Assembly: GCF_001984055.1 (NCBI RefSeq)
Contig: NZ_LYVO01000022.1
Coordinates: 29,261-93,260 of the forward strand
Origin: Variovorax sp. KK3
GTDB taxonomy: Bacteria; Pseudomonadota; Gammaproteobacteria; Burkholderiales; Burkholderiaceae_C
Length of the DNA: 64,000 nucleotides
Direction: 5' to 3'
Below are positions 18,382 to 27,147 of this stretch, piece after piece. The notes beneath the pieces are model-generated. The model saw nothing but the letters and a program-made list of their open reading frames with translations. It did no database searches and was not told the origin of the DNA. The first letter of the stretch is position 1; every line of letters starts with the position of its first letter. Both the position numbers and the translations under genes were made by a program.

Positions 18382-18816
18382 ATGGCTGCCCACCTGCTGC
18401 AACTACTGATGGCCGCAGGCGCCAGCCTTACAGCGGCGGTCGCCTTCGGCGCTTTGGTTGGACCGGCGCAGGTCGGCGCGCGAATCCTGGAGTTCAGTGT
18501 GCTTCGCAAGATTCATCCGCTGCTCTCGGCCCGACTCGCGGGTTTCTGGACGCTGTGCATCCCCGGCGCGAGCATGGCGGCCGCACGCACAACAGGAGAC
18601 ACCTATGCAACACGGTTGCAGCGCCGGATCGCGGCGGCTTTTTTTAATGCCTTCGATGGGTTCAGAGACTGGCGCTTCTGGGCGCGGCGCTCGCGATCGG
18701 GCGTGAGCGTGGCGGTGGCCAATGCCATCTACAACGCGACTGGCGTCCGCGTGCGCGATTACCCGGTGACGCTCGACAAACTGATCGAGCGCATACCTTC
18801 GCTGGCTGACAATTGA
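18382..18816 (+). pseudogene. Chimera of MFS transporter fragment and xanthine dehydrogenase C-terminus
   Basis: An open frame of 144 codons that joins two unrelated remnants. Residues about 1-60 (SLTAAVAFGALVGPAQVGARILE, LLSARLAGF) match the late membrane segments of a major facilitator transporter. Residues about 105-137 (VAVANAIYNATGVRVRDYPVTLDKLIERIP) match the very C-terminus of the molybdopterin-binding subunit of xanthine dehydrogenase-type enzymes. Neither function can survive; this looks like a deletion junction. Whether the fused frame is translated is unknown. Confidence 0.6.
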
Positions 18817-19196
18817 GCCGACAAACCAGCCCCGTCAATTCATTCGTCCATGACGGTGACACCAGCAAGCCCTTGCCCAATACCGGCGGTCGCGAAGGTG
18901 ACTTTGTCTTAGCTACGCCATCCACTCGGTAAACAACAAGCGTGGAGATCAAGACTCCAGCTGTTGAAGTTGCTCGTTGTCGCCAGTTTGGTCGGCGCTT
19001 ACGCTAGTACCGGTGAGTTCGCGTGTACCAAATGCTGCGGCTTTCTAGAACGCTGCAGCTTAGCGGGCCGGTTGAACTTGACGAGCCGTTAAGGTTCTCG
19101 CACCGGCGTAGGATGCTTGACGCAACGGGCTCCCAGGAGGTGCCGCGAACTTCGTAGACGCTGACTCAGCGATCGAGCCAGATGCGCGCGGTAGAC
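18817..19196. other. Gene-free stretch before the IS66 remnant
   Basis: I see no gene, repeat or convincing regulatory site here. Confidence 0.4.
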
Positions 19197-19274
19197 GTAA
19201 GCGGCCAGCCGTCCCATCTTGATTTCGTTGAGCACGCAAGGCTCCACTACTCCACTTAACTTCTTGGTGGAGAA

Positions 19275-19661
19275 ATGGACACTTCAGTTGCTCTTAGCGG
19301 CGAGCGTCGGCGTCGACGCAAGCACAGCGCCGAGTTCAAGGCGCACGTCGTGGCGGCGTGTAGCAAGCCGGGCGTGTCGTCGGCGTCGGTGGCGATGGCC
19401 AATGGCATCAACGCGAATCTGGTGCGCCGTTGGGTTAAGGACGCAGAGGCCGAGCGGGAAGATGTGAAGGAGATCGGCGCAACGAACCCGGTCAAGCGGC
19501 CGGTAACCAAATTCGTGCCGCTGCCGCTGCCACTGCCGTCGCCTGCGCCGGTGAGCGACATCCGAGTCGAGCTGCAGCGAGGCACAACCAAGATCGTCGT
19601 GATCTGGCCGGCGACTGCGGCGGCGCAGTGCGCGGCATGGATGCGAGAGCTGCTGCAATGA
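19275..19661 (+). CDS. tnpA: IS66 accessory protein TnpA
   Basis: IS66 OrfA/TnpA of 128 aa with a helix-turn-helix in RRRRKHSAEFKAHVVAACSKPGVSSASVAMANGINANLVRRW, then a proline-rich linker (PLPLPLPSPAP) and a C-terminal strand region ending MRELLQ. GGTGGAGAA precedes the ATG. The stop overlaps tnpB (ATGA), as in intact IS66 elements. It is probably only a remnant, since tnpC is absent. Confidence 0.85.
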   Translation: MDTSVALSGERRRRRKHSAEFKAHVVAACSKPGVSSASVAMANGINANLVRRWVKDAEAEREDVKEIGATNPVKRPVTKFVPLPLPLPSPAPVSDIRVELQRGTTKIVVIWPATAAAQCAAWMRELLQ

Positions 19662-19993
19662 TCCGGATCGACGCGATGTGGCTGGCGGTCGAGCCGATCG
19701 ACATGCGAGCCGGAGCGGAGCGACTGTTGACGAGCGTCGTGCAGGTCTTCGGCGCCGCGCAGGCTCACCACGGCTACGTGTTCGCCAATGCTCGTGCCAC
19801 TCGCATCAAGCTGCTCGTGCACGATGGCTTTGGGCTGTGGTGTGCAGCGCGGCGTCTTAACGAGTGCCGGTTCGCGTGGCCAGCCTCTGGCTCAAAGGCA
19901 GTGCCTGCGTTGACACAGGCCCAGTTCGACGCGCTCGTCGTGGGCCTGCCTTGGCAGCGGCTGCAGCAGATGCAACTCATCATGCGCACGTAG
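19658..19993 (+). CDS. tnpB: IS66 Orf2-like protein TnpB
   Basis: TnpB of 111 aa (IS66 Orf2-like): WLAVEPIDMRAGAERLLTSVV opens the family domain, followed by AHHGYVFANARATRIKLLVHDGFGLW and RRLNECRF. ATG 19658 overlaps the tnpA stop; the longer ORF from 19628 is inside tnpA. No tnpC follows; the next 45 bp lead into an unrelated frame. Confidence 0.88.
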   Translation: MIRIDAMWLAVEPIDMRAGAERLLTSVVQVFGAAQAHHGYVFANARATRIKLLVHDGFGLWCAARRLNECRFAWPASGSKAVPALTQAQFDALVVGLPWQRLQQMQLIMRT

Positions 19994-20038
19994 ACGAGCG
20001 CGCCGGGTCATACCGACGCGATCAATTGGCGCTTCGTC

Positions 20039-20398
20039 GTGTTCAGGTACGGCGAAGCGCTGGTTTCGCTCAGGATTGAAGGCGCAGTTGGCGAACTGCG
20101 CCCGGTCGACACCGTCGCAGGCATCTGGTTTGGCGCACCCAACTGCGCGGGCAATCCGATCCTTCCAGGTGTTTCCGTGACCGTGGCGGGCACGGTCCCG
20201 GTCGTGGGCTACAAGGATGGCAACGGCCGCTACATTGCCTACATGCCAAAGACCAAGAGCATCGGAACGTACCCGATCTACTCGCAGCGCACGTCGGCCG
20301 GCAACTGCGAGCCCGTTCAACCGGCGTCCCACCCTGGCTACCCAGCCGAGGCCATCCCGATGGATTCGTACTACGTGGCACCGTTTCGGGTCGAATAG
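20039..20398 (+). CDS. Hypothetical protein, probably 3' remnant of a secreted protein gene
   Basis: A frame of 119 aa opened by GTG, with coding-like GC3 bias to its stop. It contains two short cysteine contexts (GAPNCAGNPILPG and SAGNCEPVQP) and looks like an extracellular beta-rich domain. No signal peptide or ribosome site is seen, and the frame begins 45 bp after the IS66 remnant, so the 5' part may have been removed with the IS right end. Family not recognised. Confidence 0.45.
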   Translation: MFRYGEALVSLRIEGAVGELRPVDTVAGIWFGAPNCAGNPILPGVSVTVAGTVPVVGYKDGNGRYIAYMPKTKSIGTYPIYSQRTSAGNCEPVQPASHPGYPAEAIPMDSYYVAPFRVE

Positions 20399-20760
20399 GG
20401 CATCGTCAAGCATGCCTGACGTTCGCCGCGGCGGGACGTTTTAGAGAGCCTTCCACGCCCGCTGTGAGAAGGATTCCCTACGGAACCGCGGCGTCGACGC
20501 GTGCCCCAGGGAATCCCGGGACGCGGAACAGCGACTCGACGGAGCGAGTGGACTGCATTCGGGGGCCCGTCGAGTGGGCGCTCGAGTCGGCCCAACCATT
20601 GCCGACACGTTCTCCAGCGCGGTTATCCAGCGCGGTGCAATCCCGCTGAGGCCAGACGGCTTCGGGCCAAGAGCCGCCATCACCCTCGGCTCCAGCAGGC
20701 TCTTTCTCCTGGCAGGCCATTCCCAGCCGGCGCACGTCGTTTCAGCCTCGGAGCACAGCG

Positions 20761-20988
20761 TCAAGCCGTGTTCCGAGAAGCCGCGCCCGTCGCTGCTGTT
20801 TCGTTCAGCGACTGCGCAAACAGGATTTGCGCGGCCGCGCGCGCTTCAACAAGTTCAACGTGCCGTTGCTGAACGAGTTGGACCTCGACATCACTCGAGT
20901 AGACAGCCGTGAGCCATGAATGCTCTGCTTCCTCGACGGTACGCTCTGCTGCTCTCCACAGATCCATGGTGGAACTCAAAACTGACAA
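20761..20988 (-). CDS. Small conserved hypothetical protein (paralogue of 58552-58890)
   Basis: About 75 aa with WRAAERTVEEAEHSWLTAVYSSD and RHVELVEARAAAQILFAQSLNE, an all-helical acidic protein. A hand alignment with the protein at 58552-58890 gives roughly 39 identical of 54 positions, so this is a real family with two copies on the replicon. TTG 20988 has GGAG 8 bases upstream; an ATG at 20967 is the alternative. Function unknown; both copies sit alone beside degraded sequence. Confidence 0.6.
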   Translation of the reverse strand: MSVLSSTMDLWRAAERTVEEAEHSWLTAVYSSDVEVQLVQQRHVELVEARAAAQILFAQSLNETAATGAASRNTA

Positions 20989-21681
20989 GGCGCGCTCCTC
21001 AAAAGCGTGAGAAGGCCCGCGTGAGCAAGGCCGTCCGAACAGGACACGGACGCGGCCGAGGCGCAGGTGTGCAGATCAGCGTGCGCCCAACCGCCAGCGA
21101 TGTCAACCGATCGTCGACAGGCGAACATCGTCGTTGACGGCTCGGGCGCGAGCGGCTCGTCTGGCAGGGCGTTGCACGATTGCACGGTCCAATGGTCCGC
21201 TCCGCCCCGTTGCCCTTGCACAGCCATCAGCACGGGGCAGCGAGATGGAACCGACGCCGCAGGTGAGCGTGTCAGCCGCTGCCCACTCGGTGAGCGGTCG
21301 CACGGCCAGGCGCGCAGACGTCCTGGCAGGACCCCTCGCGCGCGGCGTGCTGCGTCCCGAGCGCGACCTGCGCGCTGCCACCGATCGGGCTGCGCGCTAC
21401 CGGTTGCCAACGCCTTCTCGGACGCGGCCATGCCGTCATGGCCAGCAAAGCCCGGGCTGGACTATGCAGGGTTTCCCGCCCGGCGACGGGTCACTTCGCC
21501 GCTCAGCGCCGCGCCGCATCGGCCGCGTTTTCACGCAATCCACGCGTGGAGCGCGCGAAGCCCCGCACGTGCTGCAGCAAGGCACTGGCAGGCTACGATG
21601 GGAACTACGATGTCGCCTGGTCGACGTCTTGACGCGGCACACGTGTCGTTCCCCGCACTGTCAGTCAAAGGAGTCAGCGAC
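20989..21681. other. Gene-free stretch before the GST gene
   Basis: Long overlapping ORFs occur in several frames here because of the high GC content, but none shows a domain, a ribosome site or a consistent codon bias. Nothing can be supported. Confidence 0.35.
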
Positions 21682-22479
21682 ATGATCACGCTGTATGGGT
21701 TTGGGCGGATCTTTGCAGAGGGTCGCGGACACACGAAAGACCTACGTGTGCAATGGGCGCTGGAAGAACTCGGCCTCGAGTACCAGGTCCACGCCCTGGA
21801 CCACACGGCCGGCGAGCTCAGCGGCGAAGCCTACAGCCGGATCAGCCCGTTCCATCAGGCCCCTCTGATCGACGACAACGGGTTCATCGTCGCCGAGTCC
21901 GCCCAGATTGTTTTGTATCTGGCCGAGAAGGCGGGCAAGTTGGCGCCCGGCGACCTCCACACTCGCACGCGCCTGGGCCAATGGTGCTTTGCGGCGGTGT
22001 CCACGGTCGCAACACCGCTCATGGCCCTGGACCTCATACAGATGTTCGACCCTGACCATGCGGCCGCACACCTCGACGCAGAAACACGCAAGATCGCGCA
22101 GCGATTTCTAGCCGACGTAGAGCGGCAACTGGACCGCAGCCCGTGGATCGCCACGGACGAATTCACGGTCGCGGACGTCATGATGGCGGGCGTGCTCCGC
22201 GACGTTCGAGGAACCGAACCGACGCATGGCCGAGCCCGGGACCGCCGAGAACGCCACATCGACCGCGCCGGCCCCGTGGCATTCCGAACCCTGTCGACCC
22301 CAACCGCGTGGCGTGCGCCACACGCGACATGCACGCACGCCATGTTTGCCAAGGGGTCGGCCGGCGTCGCCCAGGGCTCGTTTCGCGTCTTCGGCGTCCT
22401 TCGCTTCGCGACCTCGTGCGCAACGACGAGCAGGCGGTCGCGTGGCTGCCGCGCGTCGGCGCAGCAGATGACGCCGTGA
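21682..22479 (+). CDS. Glutathione S-transferase with damaged C-terminus
   Basis: Thioredoxin-fold N-terminal domain (residues 1-80: TKDLRVQWALEELGLEYQVHALDHTAGE, HQAPLIDDNGFIVAESAQIVLYLAEKAGKL) followed by the helical domain to about residue 175 (WIATDEFTVADVMMAGVLRDVR). GST proteins conjugate or reduce electrophiles with glutathione. AGGAG precedes ATG 21682. After residue 175 the sequence becomes arginine-rich nonsense to 265 aa, while another frame offers MAEPGTAENAT, so a frameshift near 22205-22225 has probably destroyed the last helices. Likely inactive or truncated. Confidence 0.7.
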   Translation: MITLYGFGRIFAEGRGHTKDLRVQWALEELGLEYQVHALDHTAGELSGEAYSRISPFHQAPLIDDNGFIVAESAQIVLYLAEKAGKLAPGDLHTRTRLGQWCFAAVSTVATPLMALDLIQMFDPDHAAAHLDAETRKIAQRFLADVERQLDRSPWIATDEFTVADVMMAGVLRDVRGTEPTHGRARDRRERHIDRAGPVAFRTLSTPTAWRAPHATCTHAMFAKGSAGVAQGSFRVFGVLRFATSCATTSRRSRGCRASAQQMTP

Positions 22480-22695
22480 GTTGCTTGAGCGTCGGCTTGG
22501 GACATACCCCGACCTTGGGCCGTCCAATGACGAGATGGGGCTCACTGGCTGCCCCACTCCAAACAAGGCGCAGGCGCGCACGGCGATCACGTGGTCCCCG
22601 AAGACCAGGTTTCCCAGGCTGTCGTTCGCGCTCGGGCCACAATGCATGAAAGCGAAGGGATCGAGCGCCCACCGCGACCACAGCGCGTGCCATCC

Positions 22696-23529
22696 ATGAG
22701 TCTCAAAGAACAACCCGCGACCGTCGCGACCTCGACGGGCTTTTCAGGGAGAAGTGCCTGGCAGCCCTTGGGCGCGCTGGTCGGCATCTACGTCAGGTCT
22801 GCAAACGATTCGACGCCACGACCGGTGCCTTCTGCGCGAGCCGTGGCCGAATTCGGTCTCGCGGACGACCGTCACGCGTCTTTTCAGTCGCCGCGGCAGC
22901 TGCTGCTGGCCAGCGTTGCCGCCTATCGAGAGTGGGCCCTGCCCCCGATGTCGCTGCGCGAGAACCTGCTCGTCGATCTATCGGTCGGGCGACTCGATCC
23001 GGGCGACCTGCTGCGCGTCGGCGATGACATGGTTCTGTGGCTGACATTCCCTTGCGAACCTTGCGGCCTGCTCGAGCGTCGATGCCCGGGAACAGTCAAG
23101 ACCATCGGCGAGAACCGCGGCATGCTGGCTCGGGTCGTGCGCGGGGGCGTCATGCATCAAGACGACGCCATCGCCGCCCGCCAGGCCAACGCGCCAGCGC
23201 TCAGCGCAGATTGGCAGGACCGGGTGCGCCATGTCGCGCAGGCGGTTCCCGAGGGGTTGTTCATCAGCCATCGTCAACTCGGGCAGATGGCAGGCGTTCC
23301 CACGGCGTACTGCAGGGCGTTTCCTCGGGTCTTGTCGCGTCTGCCTGCGTCGGTAGTCAGCAGGGTGCGAAGCGAAGCCAGCATGAAGGGAGTTCCACGG
23401 TGGTCCGGCGCCGGCCTCTTCGACATCAGCGAACCAGTGACGAGTCAAGGCAGCGACAGGTTTGATCACCAAGCGCGGTGTCTGCGGCCGTGCGCACCCG
23501 GCCCCGGTGACGATGCCTCTGATCAGTAA
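22696..23529 (+). CDS. MOSC-domain protein with MGMT/ATL-like C-terminal segment
   Basis: Protein of about 278 aa. Residues about 20-160 are a MOSC beta-barrel (DDRHASFQSPRQLLLASVAAYREWALPPMSLRENLLVD, with PCEPCG as the conserved cysteine region), related to molybdenum-cofactor sulfurases and YiiM-like proteins. Residues about 175-225 (WQDRVRHVAQAVPEGLFISHRQLGQMAGVPTAYCRAFPRVLSRLP) resemble the DNA-binding helices of O6-alkylguanine alkyltransferases and ATL proteins, but no PCHR active cysteine follows. ATG 22696 is preferred; the frame is open to 22591. Reaction unknown. Confidence 0.65.
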   Translation: MSLKEQPATVATSTGFSGRSAWQPLGALVGIYVRSANDSTPRPVPSARAVAEFGLADDRHASFQSPRQLLLASVAAYREWALPPMSLRENLLVDLSVGRLDPGDLLRVGDDMVLWLTFPCEPCGLLERRCPGTVKTIGENRGMLARVVRGGVMHQDDAIAARQANAPALSADWQDRVRHVAQAVPEGLFISHRQLGQMAGVPTAYCRAFPRVLSRLPASVVSRVRSEASMKGVPRWSGAGLFDISEPVTSQGSDRFDHQARCLRPCAPGPGDDASDQ

Positions 23530-23572
23530 AAATCCTACGTCAGAGGTGCGAGGGAATGCGAATGCTTCTTGC

Positions 23573-23911
23573 ATGCCGCCGGAACATGTTCATGTCCTTC
23601 AACTCGCCTGTGACCACGCCCATGAACGGTTCATTGCCCTCGCGGCGGCGCTACTGGTCAAGGTCGAGGCCGCGCTGGCGGGCCGCGGTTCTTGGCCTGA
23701 TCCGCAGGAATACGAGATCGCCGAGGCGCAGGGGCGAAAGCCCGGCGTTGCGATCCGCAGCTACCTGCAGGCCGTCGGCGTGCCAGCGAGACCGACGATG
23801 TCACGTGAGATCGCGTGGACCGTATTCAGCGCCTCTCGGCAGACGAGCGGAAATGGCAACCCACGCCTGAAGACTGGCTCAAATCGCAGGATGGAACGAG
23901 CTGAGGCATAG
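23573..23911 (+). CDS. Hypothetical protein, family also decayed at 29.4 kb
   Basis: A frame of about 112 aa: HERFIALAAALLVKVEAALAGRGSWPDPQEYEIAEAQGRK is followed by a longer helical stretch. A related but frame-broken copy lies at 29432-29600, sharing AHERF, VEAALA.RG.W and, on DNA, GAGATCGCGTGG. The start is uncertain (23513 is also possible) and no ribosome site is evident. No known domain recognised. Confidence 0.4.
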   Translation: MPPEHVHVLQLACDHAHERFIALAAALLVKVEAALAGRGSWPDPQEYEIAEAQGRKPGVAIRSYLQAVGVPARPTMSREIAWTVFSASRQTSGNGNPRLKTGSNRRMERAEA

Positions 23912-24155
23912 AGACAAGCGAGCAGGATGCTCGAACAAGACTCGGCGCCGTGGCTCCAACCGTGACCAGATTCTTTCGCAAGCAATGCGGCGGCGAGTCG
24001 GTGTTCGGCGCACACCAGCGATCGATGGACTCGTCGATACCGGAGAGGGTGCGCGGCGGCCCTCCCCGAGTGCGCCATCGCCTGCTCCTCAACGTGGCCT
24101 CAGGATTGAACGTTGAAGCCCTCGACAGGGTCGGGGTGCAGCAACGCTTCCTGCA

Positions 24156-24629
24156 TCAAGAGCGCCCCTGGTTCACGGCGAGCGCCACGATCGCGGCCCC
24201 GGCAGCGACGATCAGGACGTCCTCGATCAGGCCACTGCGCGTCTGACCCATCGTTGCCATGGCGCGCTTGCGGCCACTCAACGTGGCATACGCCATGGGC
24301 ACGGCGACCGCAATCGCCGCCGCGGCGCCGGCATCCTCGCGACCGCGAGGGGCCAGCGCGGCGCCAGCGATGCCGGCGCTCATCACACGCGCCAGCAAGC
24401 CCAGAAACACGGTCCGGTCCGGTGCACTCTTCATCTTGTCGCCCAGCAGTTCGCCCACGCCCATGGCCAACGCCCCGTACTTCAACGGGGATCGGTCGAG
24501 GAGGACAAGTTCGCCCGGCGTCCGGCGGCCAGCCAATCGAGCCACCGCGATGGCGGCCATGGGTGTCATAGACCTCGCGCTTGCGACCGCACCGATCAAG
24601 ACAGAGGACAGCAATCCGGAAAGCTTCAT
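24156..24629 (-). CDS. DUF4126-like small membrane protein
   Basis: Inner-membrane protein of 157 aa with hydrophobic stretches at about residues 5-30, 75-98 and 135-152 and the family-like opening SARSMTPMAAIAVARLAGR. Small residues (Gly, Ala) dominate, as in DUF4126 proteins; the function of that family is unknown. It stands alone, 160 bp before the divergent ArsR cassette. Confidence 0.65.
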   Translation of the reverse strand: MKLSGLLSSVLIGAVASARSMTPMAAIAVARLAGRRTPGELVLLDRSPLKYGALAMGVGELLGDKMKSAPDRTVFLGLLARVMSAGIAGAALAPRGREDAGAAAAIAVAVPMAYATLSGRKRAMATMGQTRSGLIEDVLIVAAGAAIVALAVNQGRS

Positions 24630-24735
24630 TGAGGCGTTCTCGCAACAATCGTTGGAACAGATTTCCCCAATCTACGGGCACCTGCCCGCGGCCAACCCCC
24701 CGACCCTCCGTAGGACAGTCTCTGGCGCTCGAGCG

Positions 24736-24779
24736 TTGACGCGCACAATCAGCGGCCTATACTTTACCTTTGAGTAAAA
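24736..24779 (+). promoter_or_regulatory. Sigma-70 promoter with overlapping ArsR operator
   Basis: TTGACG (24736-24741) and TATACT (24758-24763) are 16 bp apart. An imperfect palindrome, CTTTAC then six bases then GTAAAA (24762-24779), covers the end of the -10 box and the likely start point. A regulator bound here would block initiation, fitting ArsR autorepression. Confidence 0.6.
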
Positions 24780-24793
24780 TAAATTCGTTCTCG

Positions 24794-25279
24794 ATGCCGC
24801 CCGCCGTCAAGCGCTCCTCTCGACCCCATGTGCCTGCACAGGTCGCGCTCGACGCCGTTTTCGGGGCACTGTCGCACCGTGTGCGTCGCGAAACCCTCGA
24901 TGCGCTGGGCGCCGGTGCGCAGTCGCTCACAACGCTCGCCGCGCCCCATGCCATGACCCTCGCGGCCTTCATGAAGCATGTCCGCATGCTCGAGGACGCC
25001 GGACTGATCGCCTGCACAAAGCAAGGCCGCAGCAGGATATGCGCGCTGGTCGAGCAGCCGCTGGACCCGGCCGCAGCCTGGATCGACGAGCGACGGCGCA
25101 TGTGGAACGACCGGCTGGACGCGCTCGGGCGGCATCTCTATCACCAGGCACAGATCGGCGACAGCCGCCCACGACCCTCGCCTGCATCACCTGCTCGCAA
25201 AGCGCCGGTAGCCCGTCGCGCTCCTGCCCGCGCAGACCGTGTCGTCACGAAGAGAACGACGAAAGGAAAGAAGCCATGA
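24794..25279 (+). CDS. ArsR-family winged-helix regulator
   Basis: Regulator of about 161 aa. The winged helix spans residues about 15-95 (VALDAVFGALSHRVRRETLDAL, AFMKHVRMLEDAGLIACTKQGRSRICALVEQPLDPAAAWI). Members with this ending usually sit next to AHSA1/SRPBCC genes and lack the metal-binding cysteines of classical ArsR; none are present here. The C-terminal 45 residues are basic and Ala/Pro-rich. Its stop overlaps the AHSA1 start (ATGA). The promoter upstream carries a candidate operator, so autorepression is likely. A TTG at 24770 is a possible earlier start. Confidence 0.82.
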   Translation: MPPAVKRSSRPHVPAQVALDAVFGALSHRVRRETLDALGAGAQSLTTLAAPHAMTLAAFMKHVRMLEDAGLIACTKQGRSRICALVEQPLDPAAAWIDERRRMWNDRLDALGRHLYHQAQIGDSRPRPSPASPARKAPVARRAPARADRVVTKRTTKGKKP

Positions 25280-25785
25280 ACGCCTCATCCACTGCATCCG
25301 ACGACGACGGCGCCGTCGTTCATGCCACGCAGGTCTTCGAGCGCCGCTTCGATGCCGCGCCGGCGCTCGTGTTCGCGGCCTGGGCCGATGCCAAACAGCG
25401 CGCCAAATGGCATTTTCCCGGCAAAGACCAATTCCAGCGCCTGGGCTTCGAGCAGGATTTCCGGGTTGGCGGCCAGCTGCGATCGAGTTTCGGCGCTGCA
25501 CAGGGGCCCGTGCTGCGCGAGGAAGGCTGGTTCCTCGACATCGTGGACGCGCGCCGCATCGTGAGCGCCGGAACCATGCATGCAGACGAGGCGCGCATCT
25601 CGTCGACGCTGTGCACCGTGGAACTGTGGCCGAATGGTCGCGGTACGCGCGTGAAGCTCACCGACCAATCGGCGTTCCTCGCTGGCCGCGAGACGCCGAG
25701 CGACCGCAAGGCCGGTTGGGGCGAGGTCATGGAGCGGCTCGAGCAGTTTCTGCGCGCACGGCACGGTGCATCGAAGGGTGCCTGA
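25276..25785 (+). CDS. SRPBCC/AHSA1-family protein
   Basis: Protein of 169 aa of the START-like AHSA1 family, binding a small hydrophobic ligand: ERRFDAAPALVFAAWADAKQRAKWHFPG opens the fold and SDRKAGWGEVMERLEQFL closes it. AGGAAAG precedes the ATG. It is coupled to the ArsR gene in front and overlaps the epoxide-hydrolase-like gene behind by one base, a frequent three-gene arrangement. Ligand unknown. Confidence 0.85.
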   Translation: MNASSTASDDDGAVVHATQVFERRFDAAPALVFAAWADAKQRAKWHFPGKDQFQRLGFEQDFRVGGQLRSSFGAAQGPVLREEGWFLDIVDARRIVSAGTMHADEARISSTLCTVELWPNGRGTRVKLTDQSAFLAGRETPSDRKAGWGEVMERLEQFLRARHGASKGA

Positions 25786-27115
25786 TGCCACTGATGCCAC
25801 TGATGCCACCTCCGGCCCGGCCCGATGCGGCATGCACCCGGCGCCGCCTGTTGTTGGGTGCCTCGGCGTTGCTCGCCACGCTCGGCGACCGTACGCACGC
25901 GCAGGCGCAGGCGCCGTCGGGCGTCGCGGCACCCGCACTGGTACTGCGCGACGACGATGCCGCGCTCGTGCCGTTCAACCATCGCGCGGGCGACGACGAA
26001 CTGGCCGACCTGAAGCGCCGCCTCGCACAGACCCGCTGGCCGGAGGCAGAGACGCTGCCAGGTTGGGCGCAGGGCGTCCCGCTCGCCAGCATGCAGGCGC
26101 TCGTGCGCCACTGGCAGGGCGATGCATCATCCGGTGGCTATGACTGGCGCCGTTGCGAGGCCGCGATGGCGGCCTGGCCGCAGTTCAAGACACGCATCGA
26201 TGGCCTTGGCGTCCACTTCATGCACGTGCGCTCGCGCCATCCGAACGCCTTGCCCATCATGCTCACGCATGGGTGGCCCAGCACCTTCCTGCTGTTCCAG
26301 GACGTGATCGGTCCGCTCACCGACCCCGTGGCCCACGGCGGCGACGCGGCCGATGCTTTCGATGTCGTGATCCCGTCGCTGCCGGGCTTCGGCTTTTCGG
26401 ACCGGCCCGGGGCCGCGGGCTGGAACGCGGCTCGCACCGCCCGGGCCTGGGCGGTGCTCATGGCGCGACTCGGCTACGGACGCTACGTCGCGCAGGGCGG
26501 CGACTGGGGCGCCTTCGTCACCACCGCCATGGCGCAGCAGCAGGCGACGGGGCTCGCGGCCATCCATCTCAATTTCGCGCAGACCATCCCCGATCGCATC
26601 CCGCCAAAGTCGCGGCTCACGCCCGATCAGACCAAGGCCGTGGCGGCATGGAAAGCCTTTCGCGAAACCGGCTCGGCGTACTTGCAGGTGCAGGCCACGC
26701 GGCCGCAGACGATCGGCTATGCGCTGCTCGATTCACCCGTCGCGCTGGCGGCTTGGATCTACGACATCTACGACAGCGGCAGCGGGCGCACGGGCAAGCC
26801 CGAGCAGCGCATCCCGCTCGATCGCATGCTCGACGAGATCACGCTCTATTGGCTCAGCGCCACAGGTGCCTCGTCGGCGCGGCTCTACCAGGAGCAAGCC
26901 AAGGCAGGCGCAACAACCCCGGCCGCGTGCCGCTGCCGGTGGGCGTGAGCGTGTTTCCCGACGACCTGCCACCGGCACGCAGTTGGGCCGGCGCGGTGTA
27001 CCCGCGGCTTTTCTAATGGAACGAGCTGAAGCGCGGCGGTCACTTCGCGCAATTGGAAGTGCCGCAACTCTTCGTCGAGGACTTGCGGCGCTGCTTTCGC
27101 GGCTGGCGCCGCTGA
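25785..27115 (+). pseudogene. Epoxide hydrolase-like protein, frameshifted and stopped
   Basis: Alpha/beta hydrolase with an EHN (epoxide hydrolase N-terminal) domain and a twin-arginine signal (TRRRLLLGASALLATLG). Catalytic landmarks are intact: THGWPST for the oxyanion hole and GGDWGAF with the nucleophile Asp. The first frame ends at 26948 after a shift near 26920; in the other frame the normal sequence GRVPLPVGVSVFPDD continues to TAA at 27014, where relatives continue with WNELKRGGHFAQLE, and that sequence is present after the stop to 27115. Two lesions therefore remove the C-terminus with the catalytic His. The start has three tandem copies of ATGCCACTG-like 9-mers. Confidence 0.8.
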
Positions 27116-27147
27116 GCGGCCATCCATCGAGCACAGGAGAACCTTCG

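Larger units (their letters stand above)
19197..19993 (+). mobile_element. Partial IS66-family element
   Basis: The left end is probably the GTAAGCGGCCAGCCGTC at 19197-19213, the usual look of an IS66 terminal repeat. Two of the three IS66 genes follow (tnpA, tnpB). The large DDE transposase gene tnpC and the right end are missing, so the element cannot move by itself. Confidence 0.7.
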
